From Chryseobacterium sp. BGARF1 (GTDB lineage: Bacteria > Bacteroidota > Bacteroidia > Flavobacteriales > Weeksellaceae): a stretch of 53,245 bases of DNA. Where the stretch lies: positions 1-53,245 of the forward strand of contig NZ_LELA01000050.1 of the NCBI RefSeq assembly GCF_001677955.1, in the 5' to 3' direction. This document shows positions 18,326-27,134 of this stretch, piece after piece. The position numbers and the translations under genes are program-made. Below the pieces are notes generated by a model that saw only the letters and a program-made list of their open reading frames with translations, searched no databases and had not been told where the DNA came from. Positions within the stretch are counted from its first letter, which is position 1. Every line of letters begins with the position of its first letter.

Positions 18326-19951
18326 TTAACCAAGATATGGGTATTTGTAATCTTTAGGAGAAACAAAAGTTTCTTTGATAGATCTTACAGAAGTCCATCT
18401 TAGTAAGTTCATTTTAGAACCCGCTTTATCGTTTGTTCCTGAAGCTCTACCTCCACCGAAAGGCTGTTGTCCAACAACTGCACCAGTTGGTTTGTCATTG
18501 ATATAGAAGTTTCCTGAAGCATTTTCCAATGCTTTGAAAGCTTCGTTTACAGCATATCTATCTTGCGCAAATACAGAACCTGTCAATGAATAAGGAGAAG
18601 AAGAATCAACAACTTTTAAAGTCTCAGACCAGTCTGCATCTTCATAAACAAAAACAGAAAGAATAGGTCCAAAAATCTCTTCCACCATACTTTCGTACTG
18701 AGAATCTGTAGTTTCAATAACTGTTGGATATACGAACCAACCTTTAGAATCATCAGTTTTACCACCGATCACAACGTTTGCAACATCTGAAGCATTTGCT
18801 CTGTCGATATAACCTTTACACTTTTCGAAAGAATTTTTATCAATCACTGCATTCACAAAGTTTGAAGGGTCTTCCGGAGAACCTACTTTAATTGAAGCAA
18901 TTTGAGTTTCCATTACTTTTTTCACATCAGCCCAAAGAGATCTAGGAATATATGCTCTTGAAGCTGCTGAACATTTTTGTCCTTGATATTCGAAAGAACC
19001 TCTTACCAAACCTGTTGCTACAGCTTCTACGTTTGCAGAAGGATGCGCAATGACAAAGTCTTTTCCACCAGTTTCACCAACAATCCTTGGGTACGTTCTG
19101 TAGTTGTGAATATTGTCGCCGATCATTTTCCACATTCCCTGGAAAACTTTTGTAGATCCTGTAAAATGAAGTCCTGCAAAATCTCTGTGAGCCATTACTT
19201 TCTCAGCAGTTTCTTTTCCGTCTGTAAAGATCATGTTAATAACCCCCGCAGGAAGACCCGCTTCTATTAAAACATCCATAATTACTTTTGCAGAATAAAT
19301 CTGTTTATCTGAAGGTTTCCAAACTACAACGTTTCCAAGCATTGCCATACAAGTGGGCAAGTTTCCTGAAATTGCTGTAAAGTTGAACGGAGTTACTGCA
19401 AAACAGAATCCTTCCAACGGTCTGTACTCTACTCTATTCCAGATTCCTGCATCAGAAACCGGCTGCTCAGAATACATTTCTGTCATAAATTCTACGTTGA
19501 ATCTCAAGAAATCGATGAATTCACAAGCTGCATCAATTTCAGTCTGATGAACGTTCTTAGACTGTCCAATCATTGTTGCTGCATTAATCACGTCTCTATA
19601 AGGTCCAGCTAAAAGATCAGCTGCTTTTAAGAAAATTGCAGCACGGTGCTCCCAACCTAAGTCATTCCACGCTTTTTTTGCCGCTAAAGCAGTATTGATT
19701 GCATCATCTACATGCTGCATCGTTCCTTTGTGATAAAAACCGAAATCATGTGCATGATCTTGTGGAGACTGAAGCTTTACAGTATCACCTGTTTTTACTT
19801 CTTTACCATTGATTACCATTGGGATTTCTATCTTTTCTGCCCACATTTTTTTGTAAGTTGCAAGAAGAGATTTTACTTCTGCTGATCCCGGTTCGTAAGA
19901 AGTTACCGGCTCATTTACTGCAAATGGTACTTGCGAAATTGCTTTTGACAT
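18326..19951 (-). CDS. pruA: L-glutamate gamma-semialdehyde (1-pyrroline-5-carboxylate) dehydrogenase
   Basis: Oxidises glutamate semialdehyde to glutamate with NAD+, the second step of proline catabolism. At 541 residues it matches the stand-alone eukaryotic/Bacteroidota-type P5CDH, with no proline dehydrogenase domain. Visible aldehyde-dehydrogenase features: NAD fold with FTGSTKVFQ, the general-base glutamate in GETGGKDF, the catalytic Cys in YQGQKCSAAS, and EEIFGPILSVFVY and PFGGGRASGTNDKAG toward the C-terminus. Single gene; a TAAATTTG promoter element lies upstream. No prodh gene is adjacent. Confidence 0.95.
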   Translation of the reverse strand: MSKAISQVPFAVNEPVTSYEPGSAEVKSLLATYKKMWAEKIEIPMVINGKEVKTGDTVKLQSPQDHAHDFGFYHKGTMQHVDDAINTALAAKKAWNDLGWEHRAAIFLKAADLLAGPYRDVINAATMIGQSKNVHQTEIDAACEFIDFLRFNVEFMTEMYSEQPVSDAGIWNRVEYRPLEGFCFAVTPFNFTAISGNLPTCMAMLGNVVVWKPSDKQIYSAKVIMDVLIEAGLPAGVINMIFTDGKETAEKVMAHRDFAGLHFTGSTKVFQGMWKMIGDNIHNYRTYPRIVGETGGKDFVIAHPSANVEAVATGLVRGSFEYQGQKCSAASRAYIPRSLWADVKKVMETQIASIKVGSPEDPSNFVNAVIDKNSFEKCKGYIDRANASDVANVVIGGKTDDSKGWFVYPTVIETTDSQYESMVEEIFGPILSVFVYEDADWSETLKVVDSSSPYSLTGSVFAQDRYAVNEAFKALENASGNFYINDKPTGAVVGQQPFGGGRASGTNDKAGSKMNLLRWTSVRSIKETFVSPKDYKYPYLG

Positions 19952-19982
19952 ATGAGTTGTATTGTTTAATTTTTGCTTTTTA

Positions 19983-19990
19983 CAAATTTA
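19983..19990 (-). promoter_or_regulatory. Bacteroidota -7 element (TAAATTTG) for pruA
   Basis: Minus-strand match to TAnnTTTG, 32 bases before the ATG at 19951. Confidence 0.45.
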
Positions 19991-20164
19991 CAACATTTAA
20001 AATTTATTTTGAAGAATTCTGAATGCTGAATTTTTCTTTGAAAGTGAAAAGTCAATTATCAATTTTGCTTTGCAAGCGAAGAGTGAATTTTAAATGATTT
20101 CAGTTTAAATTTTAGTCAAAAAAAATGATAAACAAAGCGAAGTGACCTTCTACGATTTACTTTT

Positions 20165-21268
20165 TTACATCTTTTCCTTTTCCAAAATTTTTAAAACCAA
20201 TTTCTCTTCCTGTGTCAAATCTGCTTTACCATCGTTTTCTTCAATGACTTCAATTTGGTCTAGGTATTTTTTTATAGAATTATTTTCGTAAAGATTAATA
20301 ATTAAAGGATGTACGTAATATTTTCGGCAAACCGTACTTGTATTTCCCAGATGTTCTGCAACAATATCTAAAGCAGCCTTCACTTTCTTTTTGTATTGCG
20401 AATTATTTTCAGCATAACCGATTTCTTTAAACGCAATTAAAGCATTCACCGTTCCTGACCAGGTTCTGAAATCTTTAGCTGTAAAATCTTCACCGCTTAT
20501 TTCTTTAATATATTCATTCACCATTCCCGAATCCACAGAATGCCTGTTTCCCTCGCTATCAAAATATTGAAACAGTTCTTTTCCGGGAATTTCTTTGCAT
20601 TTCATAATTAACCTTGCCAATCTCTTACTTTTGAGTTTGACATCGTGCATTACTCCTTTCTTCCCTTTAAATGAAAAATTAATTTTTTGCCCTTCTACTT
20701 TTACGTGTTTTCCCTTTAAAGTAGTCAAACCAAAAGAACCGTAGAGTTTTTCGTAAATATTATTACCGATACGAATGTTGGTACGTTGCATTAAACTGAC
20801 AATTAAAGCCAGAATTTTTCGCTTTTCAAAATTTCTTAAGGCTAAATCTTTCTCAAGTTGCAGACGAATTTTTGGTAAAACGTAACCAAACTGAAGCATT
20901 CTGTAAAATTTGGTATGATTTCTCAATGCACTCCAAAGAGAATGATAACGATATTGTTTTCTATTTTTAACATCAAAACCTGTTGCCTGAAGATGACCAT
21001 TGTCTAAAGCACAGATCCAGACATTTTCCCAAGCCGGCGGAATTACCAAGCTATTAATCCTTGCAATTTCATTCTTACTTTTAATTTTTTCGCCGTCTTT
21101 AAAATACAGATATTTTTTGCCTCTTTTTCTACGAATAATTCCGGAAGTTTCTGCATCGGAAGTGTAAATAAGATTCACCGCCTTTGCAGAAGCTACCGGA
21201 TCTTTCATAATTTTTACAATCTTTGAAGGCTTAAGATGAGAAATAATCTCTAAGTCTGATTGTTCCAT
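20165..21268 (-). CDS. DNA topoisomerase IB (poxvirus-like)
   Basis: Relaxes supercoils through a 3'-phosphotyrosine intermediate. The 367-residue protein has an N-terminal clamp domain (IPPAWENVWIC, YHSLWSALRNHTKF) and a C-terminal catalytic domain. The catalytic arginine/lysine block is visible around TNIRIGNNIYEKLYGSFGLTTLKG (two parts) and KDFRTWSGT, and the nucleophile tyrosine in VCRKYYVHP near residue 330. Bacterial poxvirus-type TopIB is widespread in Bacteroidota. The small lipoprotein gene upstream (21278-21445) is 9 bases away and may be cotranscribed. Confidence 0.93.
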   Translation of the reverse strand: MEQSDLEIISHLKPSKIVKIMKDPVASAKAVNLIYTSDAETSGIIRRKRGKKYLYFKDGEKIKSKNEIARINSLVIPPAWENVWICALDNGHLQATGFDVKNRKQYRYHSLWSALRNHTKFYRMLQFGYVLPKIRLQLEKDLALRNFEKRKILALIVSLMQRTNIRIGNNIYEKLYGSFGLTTLKGKHVKVEGQKINFSFKGKKGVMHDVKLKSKRLARLIMKCKEIPGKELFQYFDSEGNRHSVDSGMVNEYIKEISGEDFTAKDFRTWSGTVNALIAFKEIGYAENNSQYKKKVKAALDIVAEHLGNTSTVCRKYYVHPLIINLYENNSIKKYLDQIEVIEENDGKADLTQEEKLVLKILEKEKM

Positions 21269-21277
21269 AAAAATTGG

Positions 21278-21445
21278 TTAAGAGTTCTTACCCCGCGAAA
21301 AAAGCCATAATAAAATACCGACCACTCCGACAACTAAAATAATCCCCCACCACATTCCGGCCTTAAAGATCGTTTCCACTGCTTCGCAGCTTGTAAGTAG
21401 CATTAAACTAAGAATAGTCATGCTGTATAAGGTCCACTTTTTCAT
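21278..21445 (-). CDS. Small lipoprotein, 55 aa
   Basis: A short gene: MKKWTLYSMTILSLMLLTSC gives a lipoprotein signal with the lipobox LTSC, cysteine at residue 20. After a short spacer (EAVETIFKAGMWW) comes one strong membrane span (GIILVVGVVGILLWLF) and a basic tail RGKNS. Similar small lipoproteins are common in flavobacteria; function unknown. It lies between the DUF6526-like gene and topoisomerase IB, all on the minus strand, with tight spacing (9 bases to topoisomerase). Confidence 0.8.
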   Translation of the reverse strand: MKKWTLYSMTILSLMLLTSCEAVETIFKAGMWWGIILVVGVVGILLWLFSRGKNS

Positions 21446-21473
21446 AGTAATATAATTTAGGTTGTTAATTATT

Positions 21474-21911
21474 TTAAATTCGATGAAGATCGGCTCTCCA
21501 TTTTTTTATAGATCTTTTGATCTGATCTCCCGAAATATTTTCGTTCAAAGCTTTATATAAGAGTTCTTTAAATTCTTCATCATAAGCGAATCTCAAAGCA
21601 GCGATTTGTCCGAAACTCAGTTTTTCTTCTACCTCATCTGATCTTTTATTGAATAATTCAAAATATCTTTGCTTAAATTCCAGTCTTACCAAACGGTTTT
21701 GAAGTCCTAATGCATAATGTTGACGCAGCATAAGAGCTAAATAGAGCATTAAAAATATTACAACAGAAAACAGCAACCATAACAGTTGGTTTTCGGAATC
21801 TGCAAAGAGCTTATAAACTCCAAAGATTTCTGCAATAAGCAACAATGGCAGATAAATAAAATGATGTGGCGGATAAAATTTTCGGTGGTTATTATAGTTT
21901 TGCGTTCCCAT
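21474..21911 (-). CDS. DUF6526-like membrane protein
   Basis: The 145-residue protein starts MGTQNYNNHRKFYPPHHFI, then two adjacent membrane spans (about 18-36 and 43-62), then a soluble helical, charged C-terminal part (ALGLQNRLVRLEFKQRYFEL and AALRFAYDEEFKELL). This arrangement fits the DUF6526 family as I recall it; function is unknown. It heads a minus-strand cluster with the small lipoprotein and topoisomerase IB. Confidence 0.72.
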   Translation of the reverse strand: MGTQNYNNHRKFYPPHHFIYLPLLLIAEIFGVYKLFADSENQLLWLLFSVVIFLMLYLALMLRQHYALGLQNRLVRLEFKQRYFELFNKRSDEVEEKLSFGQIAALRFAYDEEFKELLYKALNENISGDQIKRSIKKWRADLHRI

Positions 21912-22216
21912 GTTGCTGATACTGCAATAATCTTTCCAAAAAATAAATTTTCCGTAATGAAGAGCGCGATGTGGTATGTAAAAAGGCTGGATGTTTGATG
22001 AGGGAAGTTGGAAGTAGTTTCTCGTTTCTTTATGTCTACATAGTCATTATTGAATTAAAAAAATTCTAAAAAAAATCAAAAATCTAATTTTGTATTCCTA
22101 ATTAACTTCCCTCTCCCAGCTTCCCACATCCAACAAATCCGTTCAAAATTTGTACAGTTTTTAATCTTAAAATCAGCATTAATTCGTAACTTTCCATCTT
22201 TAAAATTGATAGAAAA
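21912..22216. other. Divergent intergenic region, nothing specific seen
   Basis: 305 bases between the DUF6526-like gene (minus) and the aminopeptidase gene (plus). AT-rich; presumably carries both promoters, but I could not pick a convincing TAnnTTTG with a -33 element. Confidence 0.5.
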
Positions 22217-23986
22217 ATGACTTCAAAGGAAAAAGTAGCTGCGCTTCGTGATGAAATGCAGAAAAATAATGTTGATGCATTTATAGTTTATTCTGCAGAT
22301 CCTCACATGAGCGAATATTTACCTGAAGAATGGCAAGAAAGAGCCTGGCTTTCAGGTTTTCTTGGTTCTGCAGGTTTTGTGGTAATTACTAAAGATAAAG
22401 CCGGACTTTGGACAGACGGAAGATATTTCACTCAGGCTCCAATTGAATTGGCTGGTTCAGGAATCGACCTTTTCAAAGATGGAATGGAAGGCACACCCAA
22501 TTACATCGACTGGATTATCTCTGAAATTCCTGCTAACGGAAAAGTGGCAGTCAATGCTTTAGCGACTTCACATTCAAACTGGGAACTTTTATCCCAAAAA
22601 CTGAATGCCAAAAATTTAACTTTAGTTGATTCTCCTTTATTAAAAGAAGTCTGGAAAGAAAGAGGAACCCCTTCAAAAAATCCAATTTTTGTACATCCGC
22701 TTGACAGAGCAGGAAAATCTGTTACCTATAAAATTTCTGCAATTCGTCAAAAAATGGAAGAGCAGGAAGTTACCGTTCATGTCATCTCAAGTCTTGATGA
22801 TGTTGCATGGACCTTGAATTTAAGAGGAAGTGATGTAGAAAGCAATCCTGTATTTTTAGGATATATTTTAATTACTAAAAATGATGCAATTTTGTTTACA
22901 GATCTCGAAAAAATGGAGGTTGAAGCAAGAAAACAAATGGATGAATCATTCGTAAAAATGATGCCTTACGAAGAATTCTACAATCATCTTAGAACGATTA
23001 AAAACGAAAACATTTTAGTCTCACCAAACAGCAACCAATCGATTTTTGAAGCTTTAAAAATTGACAATAAATTTGTAAAAGCTGCCGTTCCTGGAAATCT
23101 GATGAAAGCTCAGAAAAATGAGACAGAGCTGGAAGGTTTCAGAAAAGTAATGGTGAGAGACGGTGTTGCGATGGTAAAATTCCTTTACTGGTTAACTCAC
23201 AATGCAGGAAAAGAGGCAATGAACGAATATTCTATTGGTAAAAAACTGAGAGAATTCCGTGCTGCAGGCGAAAATTTTGTGGGTGAAAGTTTCGGAAGTA
23301 TTATTGGATACAAAGATAACGGTGCAATGATGCACTATTCTGCTAAAAGCGAGGGAAGCAAAGAAGTGACCAACGACGCAAGCATTTTGGTTGATTCTGG
23401 AGGTCAATATTTAGAAGGAACAACAGATATTACAAGAACTTTAGCTTTGGGAGCGGTTTCTGAAGAGTTTAAAACCAACTCTACTTTAGTTTTACAAGGA
23501 ATGATCCGTTTATCGATGGTGAAATTTCCAAAAGGAACAAGAGGTGTTCAGCTTGACGCGATTGCAAGACTTCCTTTGTGGATGCAAGGAAAAGACTATA
23601 ATCACGGAACAGGTCATGGTGTCGGAAGCTTTATGAACGTTCACGAAGGTCCTCAAAATATCAGAAAAGATATGAATCCGCAGGAACTTTTGGTTGGAAT
23701 GGTCGTTTCAAATGAGCCTGGTTATTATTTGGAAGGCGATTATGGGATTCGTCATGAAAATCTGATTGCTGTAAAAGAATCTGAAACTACAATTCACGGT
23801 ACATTTTATGAGTTTGAAACATTAACTTTCTGCCCGTTCTTTAAAAATGATATTGTAAAAGAAATTCTTTCTGGGGATGAAATCAACTGGTTAAATTCTT
23901 ATCATAAAACGTGTGAAGAAAAAATCGCACCATATTTAGAAGGTGAAGTAAAAGAGTGGTTCTTTTCACTTGTGAGCCCGCTTTAA
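22217..23986 (+). CDS. Xaa-Pro aminopeptidase (M24B, long form)
   Basis: Removes N-terminal residues preceding proline; a cytoplasmic dimetal enzyme. The 589-residue length matches the three-domain eukaryotic APP1-like form: two creatinase N-terminal domains (1-310), then the pita-bread catalytic domain. The five metal ligands are intact: D393 and D404 (DSGGQYLEGTTD), H467 (HGTGHGVGSF), E500 (NEPGYYLEGDYG) and E514 (IRHENL). H463 is the conserved second histidine. Single gene with a strong terminator. Confidence 0.94.
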   Translation: MTSKEKVAALRDEMQKNNVDAFIVYSADPHMSEYLPEEWQERAWLSGFLGSAGFVVITKDKAGLWTDGRYFTQAPIELAGSGIDLFKDGMEGTPNYIDWIISEIPANGKVAVNALATSHSNWELLSQKLNAKNLTLVDSPLLKEVWKERGTPSKNPIFVHPLDRAGKSVTYKISAIRQKMEEQEVTVHVISSLDDVAWTLNLRGSDVESNPVFLGYILITKNDAILFTDLEKMEVEARKQMDESFVKMMPYEEFYNHLRTIKNENILVSPNSNQSIFEALKIDNKFVKAAVPGNLMKAQKNETELEGFRKVMVRDGVAMVKFLYWLTHNAGKEAMNEYSIGKKLREFRAAGENFVGESFGSIIGYKDNGAMMHYSAKSEGSKEVTNDASILVDSGGQYLEGTTDITRTLALGAVSEEFKTNSTLVLQGMIRLSMVKFPKGTRGVQLDAIARLPLWMQGKDYNHGTGHGVGSFMNVHEGPQNIRKDMNPQELLVGMVVSNEPGYYLEGDYGIRHENLIAVKESETTIHGTFYEFETLTFCPFFKNDIVKEILSGDEINWLNSYHKTCEEKIAPYLEGEVKEWFFSLVSPL

Positions 23987-24018
23987 AAGAATACAATTAT
24001 TCTGATACAAATTATACT

Positions 24019-24054
24019 AATCGTCCTGCAAAGAAATTCGCAGGACGATTTTTC
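24019..24054 (+). terminator. Terminator of the aminopeptidase gene
   Basis: AATCGTCCTGC pairs with GCAGGACGATT, then TTTT; stem of 11 perfect pairs. Confidence 0.9.
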
Positions 24055-24183
24055 TATTTTACACAACCGTATTTTTACGGTATTATTTATGGGGGATATC
24101 CTGATGGAAAGTAAATTCTTATCAACTATTTTTGTGCTTACAAAACCGATCACAGTTATATACTAAAAAACTAATATCCTTTA

Positions 24184-24219
24184 ACATCATCTCTATTTAA
24201 TAGAGGTGGTGTTTTTTTA
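24184..24219 (+). terminator. Additional hairpin with T run upstream of the Crp/Fnr gene
   Basis: ACATCATCTCT and AGAGGTGGTGT pair using G-U wobbles, followed by seven T. No gene precedes it directly after the 24019 terminator, so it may be a backup terminator or leader structure. Confidence 0.5.
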
Positions 24220-24238
24220 ATAATGGAAAATCATTACT

Positions 24239-24246
24239 TAAATTTG
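24239..24246 (+). promoter_or_regulatory. Bacteroidota -7 element (TAAATTTG) for the Crp/Fnr gene
   Basis: TAnnTTTG match 30 bases before the ATG at 24277. Confidence 0.4.
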
Positions 24247-24276
24247 TTACAATTAACAATATAATTTATTGACTCA

Positions 24277-24843
24277 ATGATTCACCAGTTCTTCCAAAGC
24301 TTCAACCTTTTTTCTAAAAATGAAATAGATAATCTTTTGATTTTTTTTAAAGAAAGAAAGCTTGCCAAAAATGATTTCTTTGTGAAAGAAGGTGGAAAAT
24401 GTAAGGAAATCGCTTTTATACAATCAGGAATTTTCAGGTCATATTATGTTTCAGAAAAAGGAAAAGATAATACATACTGTTTTAGATTTCCTAACGATTT
24501 ATTAGCCTCATATTCTTCATTTATTTCTGATCAGCCAAGCATAGAAAACCTGCAGGCTATTTCTGAAGCTACTCTACTCATCATTAAGAAAGAAAAAATT
24601 CAAGAACTGGCATCGAAAAACCCGAAATGGAGCGAATTTTTAAGAATGATTGCTGAGCAGGAATATTTAGAACTTGAAAAACGTTTTTTCCAGCTTCAAC
24701 GAGACAGCGCAACTAAGAGATATCTTTTTTTAATTGAAAACCAACCAGATTATATCCAGAAAATCCCTTTGCAATATTTAGCATCTTATTTAGGCGTTAC
24801 CCAAAGACATTTGAGCCGCATTAGAAAAGAAATTTATTTTTAG
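24277..24843 (+). CDS. Crp/Fnr family transcriptional regulator
   Basis: A 188-residue cyclic-nucleotide-fold regulator. Residues about 20-115 form the beta-barrel sensor (FFVKEGGKCKEIAFIQSGIF matches the family's turn motif, in two parts around GGK). The C-terminal winged HTH is short, with the recognition region YLASYLGVTQRHLSRIRKEI near residue 166-185. No cysteine cluster for an FeS centre is present, so it is not an Fnr-type oxygen sensor; ligand unknown. Together with the flavoprotein gene 75 bases downstream it forms a regulator-target style pair often seen in Bacteroidota. Confidence 0.9.
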   Translation: MIHQFFQSFNLFSKNEIDNLLIFFKERKLAKNDFFVKEGGKCKEIAFIQSGIFRSYYVSEKGKDNTYCFRFPNDLLASYSSFISDQPSIENLQAISEATLLIIKKEKIQELASKNPKWSEFLRMIAEQEYLELEKRFFQLQRDSATKRYLFLIENQPDYIQKIPLQYLASYLGVTQRHLSRIRKEIYF

Positions 24844-24918
24844 ACATTTGTCCTATCCATTGATATTGATGTTACCTAATTTTGTTTGAAAGAATCCGAG
24901 TATTCAAATAAATATATC

Positions 24919-25497
24919 ATGAAAAAGATTGCATTAATTAACGGACATCCCAATAACGAATCATTTAATTTCGCTTTAGCCGAAGCCTATAAAAAGGGAG
25001 CCGAAAATTCAGGAGCTGAAATAAAGGAAATTATTATCCGAAATCTTGATTTTAATACAAATTTACAATTTGGCTACCAAAAAAGAACAAACCAGGAACC
25101 TGACTTAATAAAAGCGTGGGAGATTATACAATGGGCAAATCATCTCGTGTGGATTCATCCGGTTTGGTGGGGCGGACTTCCTGCCATTACAAAAGGTTTT
25201 ATCGACCGTCTTTTTCTTCCCGGTTTCGCTTTTAAATATCGTGAAAATTCAGTTTGGTGGGATAAGTTTTTAACCGGAAAAACAGCACACATTATTACAA
25301 CCTTAGATCAACCCAGTTGGTATTACAGGATATTTTACGGAAGACCAAGTGTCAATCAACTCAAAAAATCAACTTTAGAGTTTTGTGGAATAAAGCCTGT
25401 AAAAGTTACTTACATCGGAATTATTAAAAATTCAAAAGATGAGCAGCGTAAAAAATGGATTGAAAAAGTATATTCATTAGGTGAAAAATTTAAATAA
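24919..25497 (+). CDS. NAD(P)H-dependent flavodoxin-fold oxidoreductase (quinone reductase-like)
   Basis: Starting at ATG 24919 gives 192 residues beginning MKKIALINGHPNNESF, the classic first strand and FMN/FAD phosphate loop of the NQO1/MdaB/KefF family. The conserved VWIHPVWWGGLPAITKGFIDRLFLPGFAF block (read as WIHPVWWGG and KGFIDR segments) binds flavin and substrate. It reduces quinones or azo/nitro compounds in related proteins. The upstream start at 24886 would add an atypical KESEYSNKYI extension. The adjacent Crp/Fnr gene is a plausible regulator. Confidence 0.9.
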   Translation: MKKIALINGHPNNESFNFALAEAYKKGAENSGAEIKEIIIRNLDFNTNLQFGYQKRTNQEPDLIKAWEIIQWANHLVWIHPVWWGGLPAITKGFIDRLFLPGFAFKYRENSVWWDKFLTGKTAHIITTLDQPSWYYRIFYGRPSVNQLKKSTLEFCGIKPVKVTYIGIIKNSKDEQRKKWIEKVYSLGEKFK

Positions 25498-25569
25498 AAT
25501 TATCTAAATTAAAATTTAATCAGAATCAATCGGTTTGAAGATTAACATAAAAATCTTCATATAAAACCG

Positions 25570-25577
25570 TAAATTTG
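25570..25577 (+). promoter_or_regulatory. Bacteroidota -7 element (TAAATTTG) for mnmE
   Basis: TAAATTTG ends 4 bases before the mnmE ATG, implying a very short or absent leader; this close spacing is seen often in flavobacterial genes. Confidence 0.4.
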
Positions 25578-25581
25578 CAAA

Positions 25582-26967
25582 ATGAATCATGACACTATCT
25601 GCGCACTTGCCACAGCAAACGGAATTGGAGCTATCGGAATTATCAGAATTTCCGGGGATGATGCAATTTCCGTTTCAGCTAAAATCTTTGACGGTAAAAA
25701 TCTTGAAAAAGTACAGTCACATACTGTTCATTACGGATTTATAAAAGATGGTGATGAAGTGATTGATGAGGTCATGATTGCCGTTTTTAAAGCTCCCAAA
25801 ACCTTTACTGCTGAAGATTCTGTAGAGATATCTTTTCACGGCTCACCACACATTGCCAAAAAAATTCTTGAAGTTCTTATTAAAAACGGAGCAAGAATGG
25901 CAAAAGCAGGTGAATTTACTATGCGCGCTTTCATGAATGGAAGAATTGATTTAAGCCAGGCCGAATCGATTGCCGATTTGATTGCTTCAGAAAATGAAGC
26001 TTCAAGAAAAGTAGCATTAAACCAATTAAAAGGCGGAATCACTCATGAAATTTCCTTTTTAAGAACCGATTTATTAAATTTTGTTTCTTTAATCGAATTA
26101 GAACTTGATTTTGCCGAAGAAGACGTAGAATTCGCAGACAGAACCGCCCTGAATCAATTGCTTGATAAAATTGAAACTAAATTAAATTCTCTTATTGAAA
26201 GTTTCCAATACGGAAATGCCATTAAGAACGGAACCGCCGTTGCCATTATCGGAAAACCAAATGCAGGAAAATCTACTCTTCTGAACGCTTTGCTAAAAGA
26301 AGAAAGAGCGATTGTAAGCAATATCGCAGGTACGACGAGAGATACGATTGAAGAAATACTTCATATCAAAGGTCATGCATTCAGATTAATTGACACTGCT
26401 GGTTTGCGTGAAACTTCCGATGAAATCGAAGCCATTGGTGTGAAAAAAGCAAAAGAAAAAGTTGAAAATGCCAATATTCTAGTTTACCTCGCTGATGCAG
26501 CTACAAAAGACTTTTCTGAAGACATCGAGATGATAAAATCTCTGCAAAGAGATGATTTAAAATTGATAATCTGTGCAACAAAAATAGATGAAGTTTCTCC
26601 TACCCAATATGAGTTGGTGGAAAATATTTTCAGAAAAGAAATCTCACAAGATTTTGATCTCATCACTATTTCTGCAGTTGAAAATCAAAATATGCAAGAT
26701 TTGAAAGACGAATTATCCTCTTATGTAGAACAACTAAAATCGGAAGAAAGCAACGTAATCATTACCAATCAGCGTCACTTTGAAGCTTTAGGAAAATCTT
26801 TGGATGCCGTAAATAAAGTTAAGGAAGCCATTACTTTCCAGATTTCTACAGAGCTTTTAGCTTATGAACTAAGAAATGCTTTAGAACATCTTGGTGAGAT
26901 TTCAGGCGAAGTGACAAATGATGAAGTTTTGGGAAATATTTTTTCTAAATTTTGTATCGGGAAATAA
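25582..26967 (+). CDS. mnmE: tRNA modification GTPase MnmE (TrmE); integration target of the adjacent element
   Basis: With MnmG it makes the cmnm5 modification at the wobble U34 of tRNAs. Domains: N-terminal tetrahydrofolate-binding domain (1-120), helical domain interrupted by the G domain: G1 GKPNAGKS at 224-231, G2/G3 with DTAG at 271-274, G4 region CATKID, and the C-terminal C(I)GK motif (FCIGK, residues 457-461, Cys458) that supports catalysis. Length (461) is normal and the last codons are intact. Bases 26950-26960 inside these last codons are repeated at 51089-51099, marking the left attachment site. Confidence 0.96.
   Translation: MNHDTICALATANGIGAIGIIRISGDDAISVSAKIFDGKNLEKVQSHTVHYGFIKDGDEVIDEVMIAVFKAPKTFTAEDSVEISFHGSPHIAKKILEVLIKNGARMAKAGEFTMRAFMNGRIDLSQAESIADLIASENEASRKVALNQLKGGITHEISFLRTDLLNFVSLIELELDFAEEDVEFADRTALNQLLDKIETKLNSLIESFQYGNAIKNGTAVAIIGKPNAGKSTLLNALLKEERAIVSNIAGTTRDTIEEILHIKGHAFRLIDTAGLRETSDEIEAIGVKKAKEKVENANILVYLADAATKDFSEDIEMIKSLQRDDLKLIICATKIDEVSPTQYELVENIFRKEISQDFDLITISAVENQNMQDLKDELSSYVEQLKSEESNVIITNQRHFEALGKSLDAVNKVKEAITFQISTELLAYELRNALEHLGEISGEVTNDEVLGNIFSKFCIGK
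26950..26960 (+). repeat. attL core (direct repeat, left copy)
   Basis: TTTTGTATCGG within mnmE codons F457-G460; identical to 51089-51099. Both copies continue into Lys and stop codons in the same frame. Confidence 0.72.
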
Positions 26968-27075
26968 ATACACTTTCTCTTGCTTTCTTTTAGTTTCTTA
27001 TATTTGATTAACAGTTATTTATGTGATTTTTATTTTCTTTTGTTAGAGTTTGTTTGTACTTTTGTTACCAATCAC

Positions 27076-27111
27076 GTACTACTTAAAAAAATTAATTCTT
27101 TTAAGTAGTAC
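27076..27111 (+). repeat. Inverted repeat upstream of the integrase gene
   Basis: GTACTACTTAAAA (27076-27088) and TTTTAAGTAGTAC (27099-27111) are a perfect 13-bp inverted pair with a 10-base loop, just before the integrase ATG at 27135. GTACAAA-like motifs recur beside it (AGTACAAAG, AGTACAAAA) and TTTTGTAC recurs near attR. It may be an operator or recombinase arm-binding site. Confidence 0.6.
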
Positions 27112-27134
27112 AAAGAAGTACAAAATTACAAATT

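Noticed and set aside
26950..27134. Integration into a tRNA gene
   Set aside because: No tRNA is visible at either junction; the target is the mnmE protein-coding 3' end.
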